From positions 1-56,489 of the forward strand of contig NZ_VIQM01000030.1 in assembly GCF_008520265.1 (NCBI RefSeq): a stretch of DNA of 56,489 nt, read 5' to 3'. This document shows, in pieces, positions 34,229-43,019 of this stretch (the first letter of the stretch is position 1; each line of letters starts with the position of its first letter). Source of the DNA: Sphingobacterium cavernae (GTDB lineage: Bacteria > Bacteroidota > Bacteroidia > Sphingobacteriales > Sphingobacteriaceae). The translations under genes were made by a program, and so were the position numbers. Below the pieces are notes generated by a model that ran no database searches, was not told the origin of the DNA, and saw only the letters and a program-made list of their open reading frames with translations.

Positions 34229-35278
34229 TTAGCCGTTATACTCTGTGCCAAACTCCGCTTTGTACAATTCTTTGAAAAGATTCAAATTCTCAGATTTTAA
34301 GCGAATCAAAAGATTTTCCTTATCTAAATCTGACCACGTTTTGTTTGCGTACAGGTTTACATTCGCAGATGCATTAGCATTTATTTGACTTTGAATTGTA
34401 GGCGCACCTTGCTTACCATTCAATAGCTTTTCAACCGATTCGTAGTTAGCCTGAGCTAATGTGATATATTCCGCTTTTTCATCTGCTGTAATTTTACGAG
34501 CGTCAACTGCACCCTGTACAAGCGTTTCGATTTTAGCTGTAAGTTGAATTGTTTTTTGCTCGTCAAGCTCAGTTTCTAATTCTGATTTCTCACGAGTTAG
34601 CGTTTCGATTTGTGTTTTTTGAGTGTGAGCCAATTGCACGATTTCTGCAACCTTAGTTTGAAATGCTTCAGCCGTTTTTATTTCAGGAACGCCAAGCAAG
34701 ACAGCCGCTTGAGCTGCTGTTAGTTCGATTTTTTCCATTTCTATTTCTGTATTTGATTTTAGTAAAGGGATAATGGCATTTGAGCCTTGAGACGATAGTT
34801 CTATACGATTGTGATTGACATCATATAGCGCAATAGATAATGCATTATTATCTGCACCTATATCCACGATAGAGATTTCCTCCAATATAGATCGTATTAA
34901 TGTAGCTCCACGTTGACCTTGAACTATTAACTTATCATCATCCGACCATTCAACTGGAATTAGTCCAGCTGAAGCCATTCGGAGTGTACCATTCTCATAC
35001 TTGTTGTAGATCGACACCGCAAATTCATCTGTATCATCAAATACAGGCAAACCTGTTAGACAAATACCAATCTCAGGAAGGTCTTCGATTTTTAAGTCAA
35101 TTACATTACCTAGTGGCAAGAAAGCGTTTTGCTTTGTGCCAAATGCTCGATTATGCAACCATAACATAATCGGATTACGCTCGTATTGCGTAATATCAAC
35201 TCCTTTGACCAAGGCACGAAAGCCATATTTATTGACTTTCTCACTTATGATAACGATTCGTTTAGATGCCTTTAACAT
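34229..35278 (-). CDS. Prohead protease with scaffold C-terminus
   Basis: 349 residues. Residues 1-175 look like a phage prohead protease: RNPIMLWLHNRAFGTKQNAF (His candidate), LRMASAGLIPVEWSDDD (Ser candidate) and EISIVDIGADNNAL (the S.VdiGa region seen in such proteases). Residues 180-340 form a helical scaffold with a coiled coil (LTREKSELETELDEQ). A Met near 182 (MEKIELTAAQAAVLL), preceded by A-rich sequence, could start a separate scaffold as Mu I/Z or lambda C/Nu3. It lies immediately before the capsid gene. Confidence 0.75.
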   Translation of the reverse strand: MLKASKRIVIISEKVNKYGFRALVKGVDITQYERNPIMLWLHNRAFGTKQNAFLPLGNVIDLKIEDLPEIGICLTGLPVFDDTDEFAVSIYNKYENGTLRMASAGLIPVEWSDDDKLIVQGQRGATLIRSILEEISIVDIGADNNALSIALYDVNHNRIELSSQGSNAIIPLLKSNTEIEMEKIELTAAQAAVLLGVPEIKTAEAFQTKVAEIVQLAHTQKTQIETLTREKSELETELDEQKTIQLTAKIETLVQGAVDARKITADEKAEYITLAQANYESVEKLLNGKQGAPTIQSQINANASANVNLYANKTWSDLDKENLLIRLKSENLNLFKELYKAEFGTEYNG

Positions 35279-35325
35279 GTGTGTACGTTTAACTTTTCAA
35301 TTCGGCTTCATGCCTTTGAATGACA

Positions 35326-35333
35326 CAAACGTA
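35326..35333 (-). promoter_or_regulatory. Candidate leftward late promoter -7 box (TACGTTTG)
   Basis: TACGTTTG on the minus strand, 48 bases before the protease ATG, with TTTT rather than TTTG nineteen bases upstream. The 199-base gap 35279-35477 separates the two late operons; no similar box is seen for the rightward one. Confidence 0.4.
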
Positions 35334-35477
35334 CAGCACCAAAAACACGTAAAAAAATCAGCTTTTTTATTGCTAACAGCCAGTGTAATAAAAGCATACA
35401 ATTATTACCAGCTTTTAAATTCCTGATTTTTTACCCCTATATATAAGTGCCATTTTTGAATAGTTAATACGGATTTT

Positions 35478-35933
35478 ATGGCAAAAGATAGGCTAACAAA
35501 AGCACAACTTCAGGAAAAACGCGATTACGCAAAACTGCTTTATACCAAAGAAAAGCTAACTCAAAAAGAGATTGCTACGCGCACTGATATATCACAAAAC
35601 ACCATTAGTAAATGGGCTACTGAAGACAATTGGGATGGAGCATTAAAAAGCCTAATGATTACGCGTGAGGATCAGTTAATTCAAATGATGGATGAACTCG
35701 AAGTGATTAATCTTGAAATCTACAATAGTAAGCTTCGTAGAGCAAACAAAGAACAAGCTTATATCCGTGACACCTTAATTCAAAACATCAAGAAGCTGGA
35801 GACAGACGTTTCAGCATCAGAGGTGTTTGATGTAGCACAAAAGATGATTAACCATTATAGAGTCATTGATTTGGATACAGCCAAAAGACTTACTGAATAT
35901 TTTGACGGATTCATTAAAACTCTACTGCGATAA
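35478..35933 (+). CDS. Terminase small subunit-like protein
   Basis: 151 residues. The N-terminal helix-turn-helix (YTKEKLTQKEIATRTDISQN, TISKWATEDNWDGAL) is followed by a helical C-terminus. This is the form of small terminases, which bind phage DNA. Its stop overlaps the ATG of the large subunit (TAATG), so they are coupled. Confidence 0.78.
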   Translation: MAKDRLTKAQLQEKRDYAKLLYTKEKLTQKEIATRTDISQNTISKWATEDNWDGALKSLMITREDQLIQMMDELEVINLEIYNSKLRRANKEQAYIRDTLIQNIKKLETDVSASEVFDVAQKMINHYRVIDLDTAKRLTEYFDGFIKTLLR

Positions 35934-37456
35934 TGGCTACACCTAAATTGACCAATAAACAAATAGCAATAAAATGGGATGACTTTGCTAAAGAAATGAG
36001 GCAAGCGACCCCTGTCAATTCCCATGAGACTCCCTCTGAGAAAGCAAAGCGTATTGCTTGGCTTGAAAAGGAAGGAAATGAAGTCGAGTGGATGAAATAT
36101 TATGCACCAAACTTTTGCACATCTGATTTTGCGCCATTCCATTTAAAAACATTTAAAAGGCTTATCAAAAACAAAAGATGGTTTGAACTATTGTTGTGGT
36201 CTCGGGAATTAGCAAAGTCTACATCAGCGATGCTAATAGTGCTATATCTTGTATTAGTACGCAAAGAGCTTCGTAACATATTGATGGTATCAAACAGCGA
36301 AGACAATGCAATTAGACTTTTGATGCCTTACAAAATATTTCTTCAACACAATCAGCGTATTATTAATGATTATGGCACACAGGAAAAGCTGGGATCATGG
36401 ACAGATGGTGAATTCACAACAAAAGCAGGTGTAGCGTTTCGAGCTTTAGGGGCTGGACAGTCTCCACGTGGTACGCGTAATGAAAACTTTCGGGTTGACT
36501 GTATTTTGATAGATGATATTGACACAGACGAAGAATGCCGTAATACTAAACGGATTAAAGACAAGTTCAAATGGATTCAAGAGGCTTTAATACCTACAGT
36601 TTCCGTGTCAGGAAATTATCGCATTCTAGTTTGTGGAAATAAGATTGCTAAAGTCTGTATAGTCTCACTTTGTGAAAAATTGGCTGATTATGTAAGTCAA
36701 GTTAATATCCGTGACAAAAATGGGAAAAGCTCTTGGCTGGCAAAAAATAGCGAAGAGGATATCGACAAAATATTGTCTTTAATATCTTATGCTTCAGCTC
36801 AAAAAGAATATTTCAACAATCCTATATCTGAAGGTACTGTATTTAAAGAATTGAATTACAAAAAGCTTCCTCCATTATCACACTACAAGTATTTGGTATG
36901 CTACACCGATCCGAGTTTTAAAGACACCAAAAAGAATGACTTTAAAGCCACGGTATTAGTTGGACGTTGGAAAGATGAGTTTCATATCATCAAAGCTTAT
37001 TGCGATCAAACCAGTACAGCCAATATGATTGAATGGCATTACCAAATAGCTGAATTTGTCAACGAACGTGTACCTGTGTTTTACTTAATGGAAGCGAATT
37101 TTATTCAAGACACCTTGATAAATGAGTTTTATAAATATTCCATAGAGAAGGAAAAAAAGGTTATCCCACTAAAAGGAGACCAGCGTAAAAAGCCCGAAAA
37201 ATTCTCACGTATTGAAAGCTTATTAGAGCCACTTAATCGTAATGAAAAGCTTTGGCTTAATGAGAATGAAAAGGACAGCTTACATATGCAACGTGTAGAA
37301 GAACAATTCTTGGCTTTAGAAGCTGGAAGCACAGCGCACGATGATGCTCCCGATGCAGTAGAAGGTGCTGTGTGGACGATTAACAACAAGACTATTCATA
37401 ATACAGATAACATTCAAACTATATCAACCGCCAAACATGGCTCTAAACGAATTTAA
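35933..37456 (+). CDS. Terminase large subunit (Mu gp28-like)
   Basis: 507 residues. The ATPase domain has a deviant Walker A (WSRELAKSTSAMLIVL), Walker B DCILIDDIDTDEE and the sequence RILVCGNKI (coupling). The RNase-H-like nuclease domain has acidic residues in YTDPSFKDTKKNDFKA, FYLMEANF and HDDAPDAVEGAVW. It powers DNA packaging and cuts DNA at headful. It heads the rightward head block. Confidence 0.88.
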   Translation: MATPKLTNKQIAIKWDDFAKEMRQATPVNSHETPSEKAKRIAWLEKEGNEVEWMKYYAPNFCTSDFAPFHLKTFKRLIKNKRWFELLLWSRELAKSTSAMLIVLYLVLVRKELRNILMVSNSEDNAIRLLMPYKIFLQHNQRIINDYGTQEKLGSWTDGEFTTKAGVAFRALGAGQSPRGTRNENFRVDCILIDDIDTDEECRNTKRIKDKFKWIQEALIPTVSVSGNYRILVCGNKIAKVCIVSLCEKLADYVSQVNIRDKNGKSSWLAKNSEEDIDKILSLISYASAQKEYFNNPISEGTVFKELNYKKLPPLSHYKYLVCYTDPSFKDTKKNDFKATVLVGRWKDEFHIIKAYCDQTSTANMIEWHYQIAEFVNERVPVFYLMEANFIQDTLINEFYKYSIEKEKKVIPLKGDQRKKPEKFSRIESLLEPLNRNEKLWLNENEKDSLHMQRVEEQFLALEAGSTAHDDAPDAVEGAVWTINNKTIHNTDNIQTISTAKHGSKRI

Positions 37457-37459
37457 AAG

Positions 37460-37873
37460 ATGGAATTTATTACACGCGAAGACTTTTATACGCACATGCA
37501 CGAAGGCGTAATTGAAAAAATAGAAGATGATAACGATGAAATGTTAACAGAAGCAATCGACACTGCAATTAGTGAAGCTTGTGGCTATTTATCACGATTT
37601 GATTTAAATGCTATACTTACAAGCGAAGACCGTAAAACTTATGCTAATCTCAGAACATGGTTAAAAGATATTGCTAAATGGCATTTTATAAATATCTGCA
37701 ATGTAGCAACTGATTTGGAATTAGCTAAAGAAAGATATGATGACGCTATTGCAAGATTAAAAGATATTCAATCAGGAAAGGTTACACCGCGAAACTGGGC
37801 TTTGCCTGAAGAAACAAATAATACAGGAGCTTTTACAGTAGATAGCAGACCTAAACGTGAAAACTATTTTTAA
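37460..37873 (+). CDS. DUF1320 (Mu gp36-like) protein
   Basis: 137 residues: MEFITREDFYTHMHEGVIEK, AIDTAISEACGYLSRFDLNA, WLKDIAKWHFINICN and a C-terminal ERYDDAIARLKDIQSGKVTP. These are typical of DUF1320/gp36, probably a head-completion or head-tail connector protein. In Mu it lies after the head genes; here it is between terminase and portal. Confidence 0.82.
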   Translation: MEFITREDFYTHMHEGVIEKIEDDNDEMLTEAIDTAISEACGYLSRFDLNAILTSEDRKTYANLRTWLKDIAKWHFINICNVATDLELAKERYDDAIARLKDIQSGKVTPRNWALPEETNNTGAFTVDSRPKRENYF

Positions 37874-37875
37874 TC

Positions 37876-40554
37876 ATGGCACGGAACAAAAATGTAGTTA
37901 AAAAAATTGAAGCTGGTAAGAACACCACCGCTCCAATTATTCAAAATATAACCGTACAGCCTTTTAATAGGCAAAGTCAAGACATTGGCAATTGGCGCAA
38001 TGCCACACGTGCAGCCGAAAGCTTAATTCCCAGCCGCGTGTATTTGTATGATCTTTATCATGACATCAGCACCACAGATGGTCAAGTAATAGCTGTATGG
38101 ACAAAAAGACAAGACGCTATCACGACAGCCAATTGGGAGTTTACGGACAAAGATGGCAATCCAGTTGATGAAATAAACGAGCTAATTGACTGTATAGGAT
38201 TTGAAGATTTACTCAAAGAAATTATCGATTCTAAAGCGTGGGGATATGCCATGTGTGAACCTCGATTTTTTATAAATGACAATGGTCAAAATGAATTCTC
38301 ATTATATTCTATTCCAAAAAAACACTTGCGTCCTAATATTGGACATGTTACCAAACATCAGCACGATCAAGAAGGCATCAACATCAATGAAGGAGTTTAT
38401 GCAAAAACTATTATGCAGTTTGGAAAGGCAAAAGATTTAGGCTTGTATCTTTCAGCGGCTATGTATTCCATTTACAAGCGAGGCAGTACAGCAGATTGGG
38501 CTGAGTTTATTGAAATCTTTGGACGCGGAATTATTGATGCCGAGTGGGATGGATTTGACGATGGTCAACGTCAGCTATTAGCTAAGTCTATCAAAGAAAT
38601 GGGATCAGGAGGAATACTTATAAGACCTTCAGGCACTAAGGTTGATATAAAGAATAGTACAGGCAATGCAAACGGTCAACTTCAAGATACTTTTGTTTCC
38701 AAAATGGACGCTTATATATCGAAGGTACTTATTGGATCTACTGAAACAACTGACTCCAGCAAATCTAGTGGATATGCACAAGCAGAAATACACAATAAGT
38801 CCGATGAAAAGAAAAACGAATCTGACTTGCAATTTGTAAGACGCTCCTTAAATTCTCAATTTATCAAAGTTTTGAAAGCAGCTGGATTCGATACCAAAGG
38901 AGGAACGTTCGTTATTAAGAAAGATAAGAACTTAGATAAGTCAGCTTTCGATATTCACCTGTCAATGCGCAAGAATGGCATCCCTGTTGATGATGATTTT
39001 TTCTATGAAGAATATGGAGTACGCAAGCCTGATAATTACGATGATTTAAAAAATGAGGCTAACAATAGCAAAAACGAAGATTTGGAAGAAGATAGCCCAA
39101 CTTCCAAAATCAAAAGCAATGCACGTACCCCTGCTGTTTCAGCAAGTAAAAAAGACACTAACCCTGAAGAGTCTAAAGAAGAAAAAAGACAAAAGCTATC
39201 ATTCTTCAGACGCTTTTTGAGACTTTTTCACTCAGCCCCGATAGCACAGAATCAACAGCTAGTCGGGGCATTTGGAAGTCACCACACGAATAATATTCAG
39301 CTTGTAAGATTTACAGCAGCGAAGGTATTTGATAAGGTAAAAGATGGATTAATTGAAAGAGCTTGGGCTGCAAAAGGCAACCTCGAATTTGATGCTGATT
39401 TATTCAATTACACAGCTTCAGCTTTAGCAATAGCTTTTATGGAAGGCTGGAATACCAAACCGACTCAGTTAGTTGATTTAGGTTTTCAATATGGAGTAGA
39501 TGATCCTGCATCAAAGACAGCTTACGAAATAAACTTGTTTCGATTTGCTGGAGCTAAAACATTATTTGAAGCACAGCAACTAAATGAGCTTTTCAGAAAG
39601 TCAAAATCTTTCCGTGAGTTTTACGACACAGCATCATCGATGCTGGATGTACACAATAAGACGTGGCTCGAAACGGAATACAATACAGCTATTGCAGTTG
39701 GTGAAATGGCAGCGACTTACAATCGCCTAATGAAGCAAACTGACAATTTTCCGTATTGGCAGTATAAGACAGTAGGTGACGAAAAGGTAAGACACTCACA
39801 TGCTCGCCTGCACGACATTGTACTTCCTTGGAATCATCCAGCATGGAAATATATAATGCCTCCTAACGAATGGAACTGTCGTTGCTGGATAGTACCTAGA
39901 ACGAAAGATGAAGTGACTAAAGAGCAGATCAAAGCATCTGAAGAAAAAGTAAATATCTATTTGGATAGTGAAGCTTTCAAAAAGTCTGCAAAAGCTGGGT
40001 TTGGGGTAAATCGTATGGACAAGGGTCAAGTGTTTATAGAGAATCAACACTACACCAATGATTATTTGGATGTCGTTAAGAAGATGAATAATATCACTTC
40101 TAAAGATTGGGGATTAAAACCAATTGAAGAAAATTTCAACGATTTGGAATTCAAGCCAAAATATAAAGAAAATCAAATCACCGAAGCTATAGAAGATTTT
40201 GCAAATAGTCTTCAAAAGGTGACAACTAAAAAATTGGGGGTAAGAGATTACAATAATAGGCTAATTACCATCGACAAAGCTACATTACGTTCACATACAA
40301 ATACGAGATACGATAAATATAAAACTCGTCACATGTATTTGAATGAAATTGATTCAATAATCAAAAATCCTGATGAAGTATGGCTAAATAACTATAACAA
40401 TCAAAAATTAAATTCATTCATGTATTTGAAATATTATCAAGACCAAGCTGTAGTTGTGATTTGTACTTTGACTGATTCTTTAGAGCTAAAAATTGAAACA
40501 TGGTTCAGGTTGGATGATGTCAAATTGAGAAAGGGACTATTGATAAAATATTAA
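37876..40554 (+). CDS. Fused DUF935 portal - MuF head protein with C-terminal PBECR-like nuclease domain
   Basis: 892 residues in three parts. Residues about 1-400 are a Mu gp29-like portal (DUF935): DLYHDISTTDGQVIAVWTKR, WGYAMCEPRFF, ADWAEFIEIFGRGI. Residues about 480-720 are the MuF/gp30 minor head domain, with the ending YKTVGDEKVRHSHARLHDIV and PPNEWNCRCWIVPRTK. The last about 120 residues (KKLGVRDYNNRLITIDKATL, TRHMYLNEIDSIIKNPDEVW, LKYYQDQAVVVICTL) look like a phage Barnase-EndoU-ColicinE5-RelE (PBECR) nuclease. Portal and MuF are usually separate genes; MuF proteins carrying toxins are known in temperate phages. The nuclease call is from pattern. Confidence 0.85.
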   Translation: MARNKNVVKKIEAGKNTTAPIIQNITVQPFNRQSQDIGNWRNATRAAESLIPSRVYLYDLYHDISTTDGQVIAVWTKRQDAITTANWEFTDKDGNPVDEINELIDCIGFEDLLKEIIDSKAWGYAMCEPRFFINDNGQNEFSLYSIPKKHLRPNIGHVTKHQHDQEGININEGVYAKTIMQFGKAKDLGLYLSAAMYSIYKRGSTADWAEFIEIFGRGIIDAEWDGFDDGQRQLLAKSIKEMGSGGILIRPSGTKVDIKNSTGNANGQLQDTFVSKMDAYISKVLIGSTETTDSSKSSGYAQAEIHNKSDEKKNESDLQFVRRSLNSQFIKVLKAAGFDTKGGTFVIKKDKNLDKSAFDIHLSMRKNGIPVDDDFFYEEYGVRKPDNYDDLKNEANNSKNEDLEEDSPTSKIKSNARTPAVSASKKDTNPEESKEEKRQKLSFFRRFLRLFHSAPIAQNQQLVGAFGSHHTNNIQLVRFTAAKVFDKVKDGLIERAWAAKGNLEFDADLFNYTASALAIAFMEGWNTKPTQLVDLGFQYGVDDPASKTAYEINLFRFAGAKTLFEAQQLNELFRKSKSFREFYDTASSMLDVHNKTWLETEYNTAIAVGEMAATYNRLMKQTDNFPYWQYKTVGDEKVRHSHARLHDIVLPWNHPAWKYIMPPNEWNCRCWIVPRTKDEVTKEQIKASEEKVNIYLDSEAFKKSAKAGFGVNRMDKGQVFIENQHYTNDYLDVVKKMNNITSKDWGLKPIEENFNDLEFKPKYKENQITEAIEDFANSLQKVTTKKLGVRDYNNRLITIDKATLRSHTNTRYDKYKTRHMYLNEIDSIIKNPDEVWLNNYNNQKLNSFMYLKYYQDQAVVVICTLTDSLELKIETWFRLDDVKLRKGLLIKY

Positions 40555-40582
40555 AGCCATTTGATTAATCAAATGGCTTTAA
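40551..40582 (+). terminator. Palindromic hairpin overlapping the portal-MuF stop
   Basis: TTAAAGCCATTTGATT and its exact complement form a 32-bp perfect palindrome centred at 40566/40567. It includes the TAA stop. It could stop or slow transcription before gpG. Confidence 0.75.
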
Positions 40583-40712
40583 GTAAGGTTATGTAAAGTA
40601 CCACGTTGGAAATCCAGTCACGAGCCACTGCCTAACCTTTATTGACAGTCTCAAGTTTACACGAGGTAGTATTACAATACAAATATACAAATTATATTAA
40701 TATGAAGTATTT
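40583..40712 (+). ncRNA. Structured non-coding stretch downstream of the PBECR-bearing gene
   Basis: There is no ORF. AAGGTTA near 40585 pairs with TAACCTT near 40634, and within it GG..CC and CAGT..ACTG nest so that the 3' arm ACTGCCTAACCTT is continuous. A small CTC..GAG hairpin and a TTGACA-like box follow. It may be an RNA element, possibly for expression of gpG or toxin control (speculative). Confidence 0.3.
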
Positions 40713-41252
40713 ATGAAAAAGTTTGATCAACAGTTGCAAGCTATATTCAACAAGATAGAAAGTAAAATCGACCTTGCTCCACAATTGGTTGCAGAGACGG
40801 CATTAGAACATTTTCAAAATGCATTGATAAAAAAGCAATGGGATGGTAAACCTTATCAACAATACAAGAACAAAAAGCATGAGCCGTCAAGGGGATCATT
40901 AATGATGCGAACTAATAATTTATTTAGAACGCTGAAAATTGTATCAGTTTCAAATACTATAGCATCACTTTCTGCTGGATCATCTAAAGTACCTTATGCA
41001 AAAATTCATAACGAGGGTGGAACAATACAGCACCAAGCAAGAACGACTATAGTAACTCACAAAAAATTCACAAGAGGAAAGTTCAAAGGAAAAACGCTTT
41101 TTGCAAAAAACAATGAGAAAGCTTCGTTCAGCCAACGCGCATCCATTGGTGCTTACACGACCACCATGCCACAGCGTCAATTTATGGGAAAATCACCAGC
41201 ATTGATGAAAGAGATAAAAAACCGTTTTAAAACCCATTTTAAAAACCTTTAA
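40713..41252 (+). CDS. Phage virion morphogenesis protein (Mu gpG-like)
   Basis: 179 residues: FNKIESKIDLAPQLVAETAL, EHFQNALIKKQWDGKPYQQY, LMMRTNNLFRTLKIVS, VPYAKIHNEGGTIQHQA and the ending MPQRQFMGKSPALMKEI. The P.R.F.G.S pattern and the VPYA.IHN.GG strand are typical of the gpG-like virion morphogenesis family, a tail-completion or head-tail joining factor. Confidence 0.85.
   Translation: MKKFDQQLQAIFNKIESKIDLAPQLVAETALEHFQNALIKKQWDGKPYQQYKNKKHEPSRGSLMMRTNNLFRTLKIVSVSNTIASLSAGSSKVPYAKIHNEGGTIQHQARTTIVTHKKFTRGKFKGKTLFAKNNEKASFSQRASIGAYTTTMPQRQFMGKSPALMKEIKNRFKTHFKNL
41223..41249 (+). repeat. Third copy of the TTTTAAAACC-ATTTTAAA motif
   Basis: GTTTTAAAACCCATTTTAAA lies in the last codons of the gpG-like gene, just before the ATG at 41257. 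It resembles the leaders of the capsid and tail tube genes on the other strand. Confidence 0.45.
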
Positions 41253-41256
41253 TACT

Positions 41257-41685
41257 ATGAAACAAACATTCATAAACACACTAAACAAACTCGAAGAATC
41301 CAATTTAATTGAATTCATAGATCGTGACCGCGGTCAGCTTGAGAACTACGAAACTAGACCTGAAGTAAAATTCCCTTGTGCTTTGATTAAAGTTAATCAG
41401 CCAAGGCGCGAAAACTTAAACCCACTTATGCAAAGGGTTACACAAACTATTCAAATAAGAATAGCTTTCGAAAGATATATCGAACATAACAATTTAAACA
41501 GCGCACAACGTTTGGAAAAGTCTTTAGCGTATTACGATACCATCGAAAGTGTTTTAGGGTTATTTCAGGGCTTAAAACTAGGTAATACATACAAATGGGA
41601 ATGTATAAGTATTATTGATGAAGATAATCGAAATTTTGATATTGTAAGACTAACTTTTACTACTGGAAAAGTGGAAGAGTTTTAA
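41257..41685 (+). CDS. Hypothetical phage protein, likely tail completion
   Basis: 142 residues: MKQTFINTLNKLEESNLIEF and, further on, KFPCALIKVNQPRRENLNPL, IQIRIAFERYIEHNNLN, VRLTFTTGKVEEF. Its size, beta-strand style and place after gpG suggest a tail terminator or completion protein. It ends convergently with the gene on the other strand, overlapping by four bases. Confidence 0.65.
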   Translation: MKQTFINTLNKLEESNLIEFIDRDRGQLENYETRPEVKFPCALIKVNQPRRENLNPLMQRVTQTIQIRIAFERYIEHNNLNSAQRLEKSLAYYDTIESVLGLFQGLKLGNTYKWECISIIDEDNRNFDIVRLTFTTGKVEEF

Positions 41686-42227
41686 TTTGGTTCATTTGTC
41701 ACAAAATCAGAAGTCAACACTGATAATTCATTATAATATTTTGAATAGGTTTCCGATTTAGTATTAGCTGAATAATCGGCGTTCTTAATTATTGTTAGCG
41801 CAATAATACTTCTTATCTTATTAAAATAAACTTTATATTCATCAATTGTTTTTTTTATGGTAATTTCGTTGTTATCGATTTTTGATAATTTTAAATGATG
41901 CCCATTTAAATCTAATTGTTTTATTTTTTCATAAGCATCGTTAAATGATTCAGTGATTTTAGGGAGATATTTTTCGCTGTCATTTGTTAAAATCTCGGTT
42001 CTAATAAAGAATGACAAATGCATCAACACTTTTGTCATTTCAGGCAAGACTAACTCTGCATCTATAATATAAGAATCATACTTATCTTCTTTCCAAGTAT
42101 TCAATGCTTCTTTTGCATAATTTTTCATTTTCCAAGTAAAAAAAACGATAATTAAAGCACTTATCGCTTGAATCCAATCGGTAAAGCTTGGAATAGACTC
42201 AGTAAGGTCAAAATAAAACTGAAACAT
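41682..42227 (-). CDS. Phage-borne one-TM protein of unknown function
   Basis: 181 residues. An N-terminal membrane segment (DWIQAISALIIVFFTWKMKN) is followed by a helical cytoplasmic part (EMTKVLMHLSFFIRTEIL, KYLPKITESFNDAYEKIKQ). It lies beyond the early terminator, opposite to the head genes. Such accessory genes often act in the lysogen, for example in superinfection exclusion, but there is no direct evidence. Confidence 0.6.
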   Translation of the reverse strand: MFQFYFDLTESIPSFTDWIQAISALIIVFFTWKMKNYAKEALNTWKEDKYDSYIIDAELVLPEMTKVLMHLSFFIRTEILTNDSEKYLPKITESFNDAYEKIKQLDLNGHHLKLSKIDNNEITIKKTIDEYKVYFNKIRSIIALTIIKNADYSANTKSETYSKYYNELSVLTSDFVTNEPN

Positions 42228-42262
42228 AGATTAATAACTTTGGTTTACACAATAATACCAAA

Positions 42263-42577
42263 TTATTCCCAAACGAAATGAGGGTATTTTTTACGAAGCT
42301 TTGCTTTAGTTGGATTATTGCCGACAATATCTTTTAGTAGATCAGCGTATTCTACAAGTCGAGCCATAATTGTAGTAGATGAAATAAAGAACTCTCTTTC
42401 GAGGTTTACAATAGCATCATCCATACGAATACGCTTTAGCTGATAGTAGTAATAATAGCGGTAGCAAAGACAAATGTCACGATCTTCTGTATACACACCT
42501 TTATTACCCTTGCGAGTTGTTTCAGTTTGTATAGCAGTTGGGAAAATAGATGTTACAGTTTGGCTTCCTCTTATCAT
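42263..42577 (-). CDS. Small basic protein at the position of Mor/C, candidate middle regulator
   Basis: 104 residues from MIRGSQTVTSIFPTAI. The ATG at 42577 is preferred because the one at 42595 lies inside a terminator stem. Features include ICLCYRYYYYYQLKRIRMDD and, further on, LEREFFISSTTIMARLVEYA, where the latter has a helix-turn-helix look. Similar short proteins occur in Bacteroidota phages. It follows the early terminator, where Mu has Mor/C, so a role in switching on late genes is inferred from place. Confidence 0.55.
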   Translation of the reverse strand: MIRGSQTVTSIFPTAIQTETTRKGNKGVYTEDRDICLCYRYYYYYQLKRIRMDDAIVNLEREFFISSTTIMARLVEYADLLKDIVGNNPTKAKLRKKYPHFVWE

Positions 42578-42586
42578 TAATACAAA

Positions 42587-42615
42587 AATAGCCACATTTT
42601 CTATATGTGGCTATT
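42587..42615 (-). terminator. Terminator at end of the early operon
   Basis: AATAGCCACAT (42587-42597) pairs with ATGTGGCTATT (42605-42615). Read on the minus strand, T runs follow. It lies after the lipoprotein gene. Confidence 0.8.
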
Positions 42616-42637
42616 CGAGTTTCTTAACATCTTCTTA

Positions 42638-43003
42638 TCAAAATTCAGGGAGTTTTGAATCTTCTTCCTGTATTTCTTTTATAATAGGATGTGTAGACAG
42701 ATCAATCTTTATATTATCAATTGTATTACTACCAAGTATAGGAAATAAGCTTTGACCAGCTTCGTTTAATACACTTATGTAAGCATACTTGTCTTTAAAT
42801 TTATATTGTTTTGAAGCTATTTTAGCACCATAAAATTTAATTAAGGCATCTTTATATGCAATACTATCGGTTAGAGCTGATATAACCACTTTCTCATCAT
42901 CAAATCCTCTATTACCATGCAGAATCACAGTATAATTTTTGGGCTTCTCAGCACAAGAAACTAACAAAACTACTGAGATCAATATCAAAACAATTCTTTT
43001 CAT
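42638..43003 (-). CDS. Phage-borne lipoprotein, unknown function
   Basis: 121 residues with a lipoprotein signal (MKRIVLILISVVLLVSCAEK, Cys at residue 17). The mature part (YTVILHGNRGFDDEKVVISA) has no recognised domain. It is last in the early transcript before the terminator, after the GemA-like gene. It may change the surface of the lysogen or block superinfection, an inference from location and export. Confidence 0.65.
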   Translation of the reverse strand: MKRIVLILISVVLLVSCAEKPKNYTVILHGNRGFDDEKVVISALTDSIAYKDALIKFYGAKIASKQYKFKDKYAYISVLNEAGQSLFPILGSNTIDNIKIDLSTHPIIKEIQEEDSKLPEF

Positions 43004-43019
43004 AATTCTAATTTACAAT

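Noticed and set aside
42577..42595. Upstream ATG for the Mor/C-position gene
   Set aside because: It is inside the stem of the terminator; the next in-frame ATG at 42577 is free.
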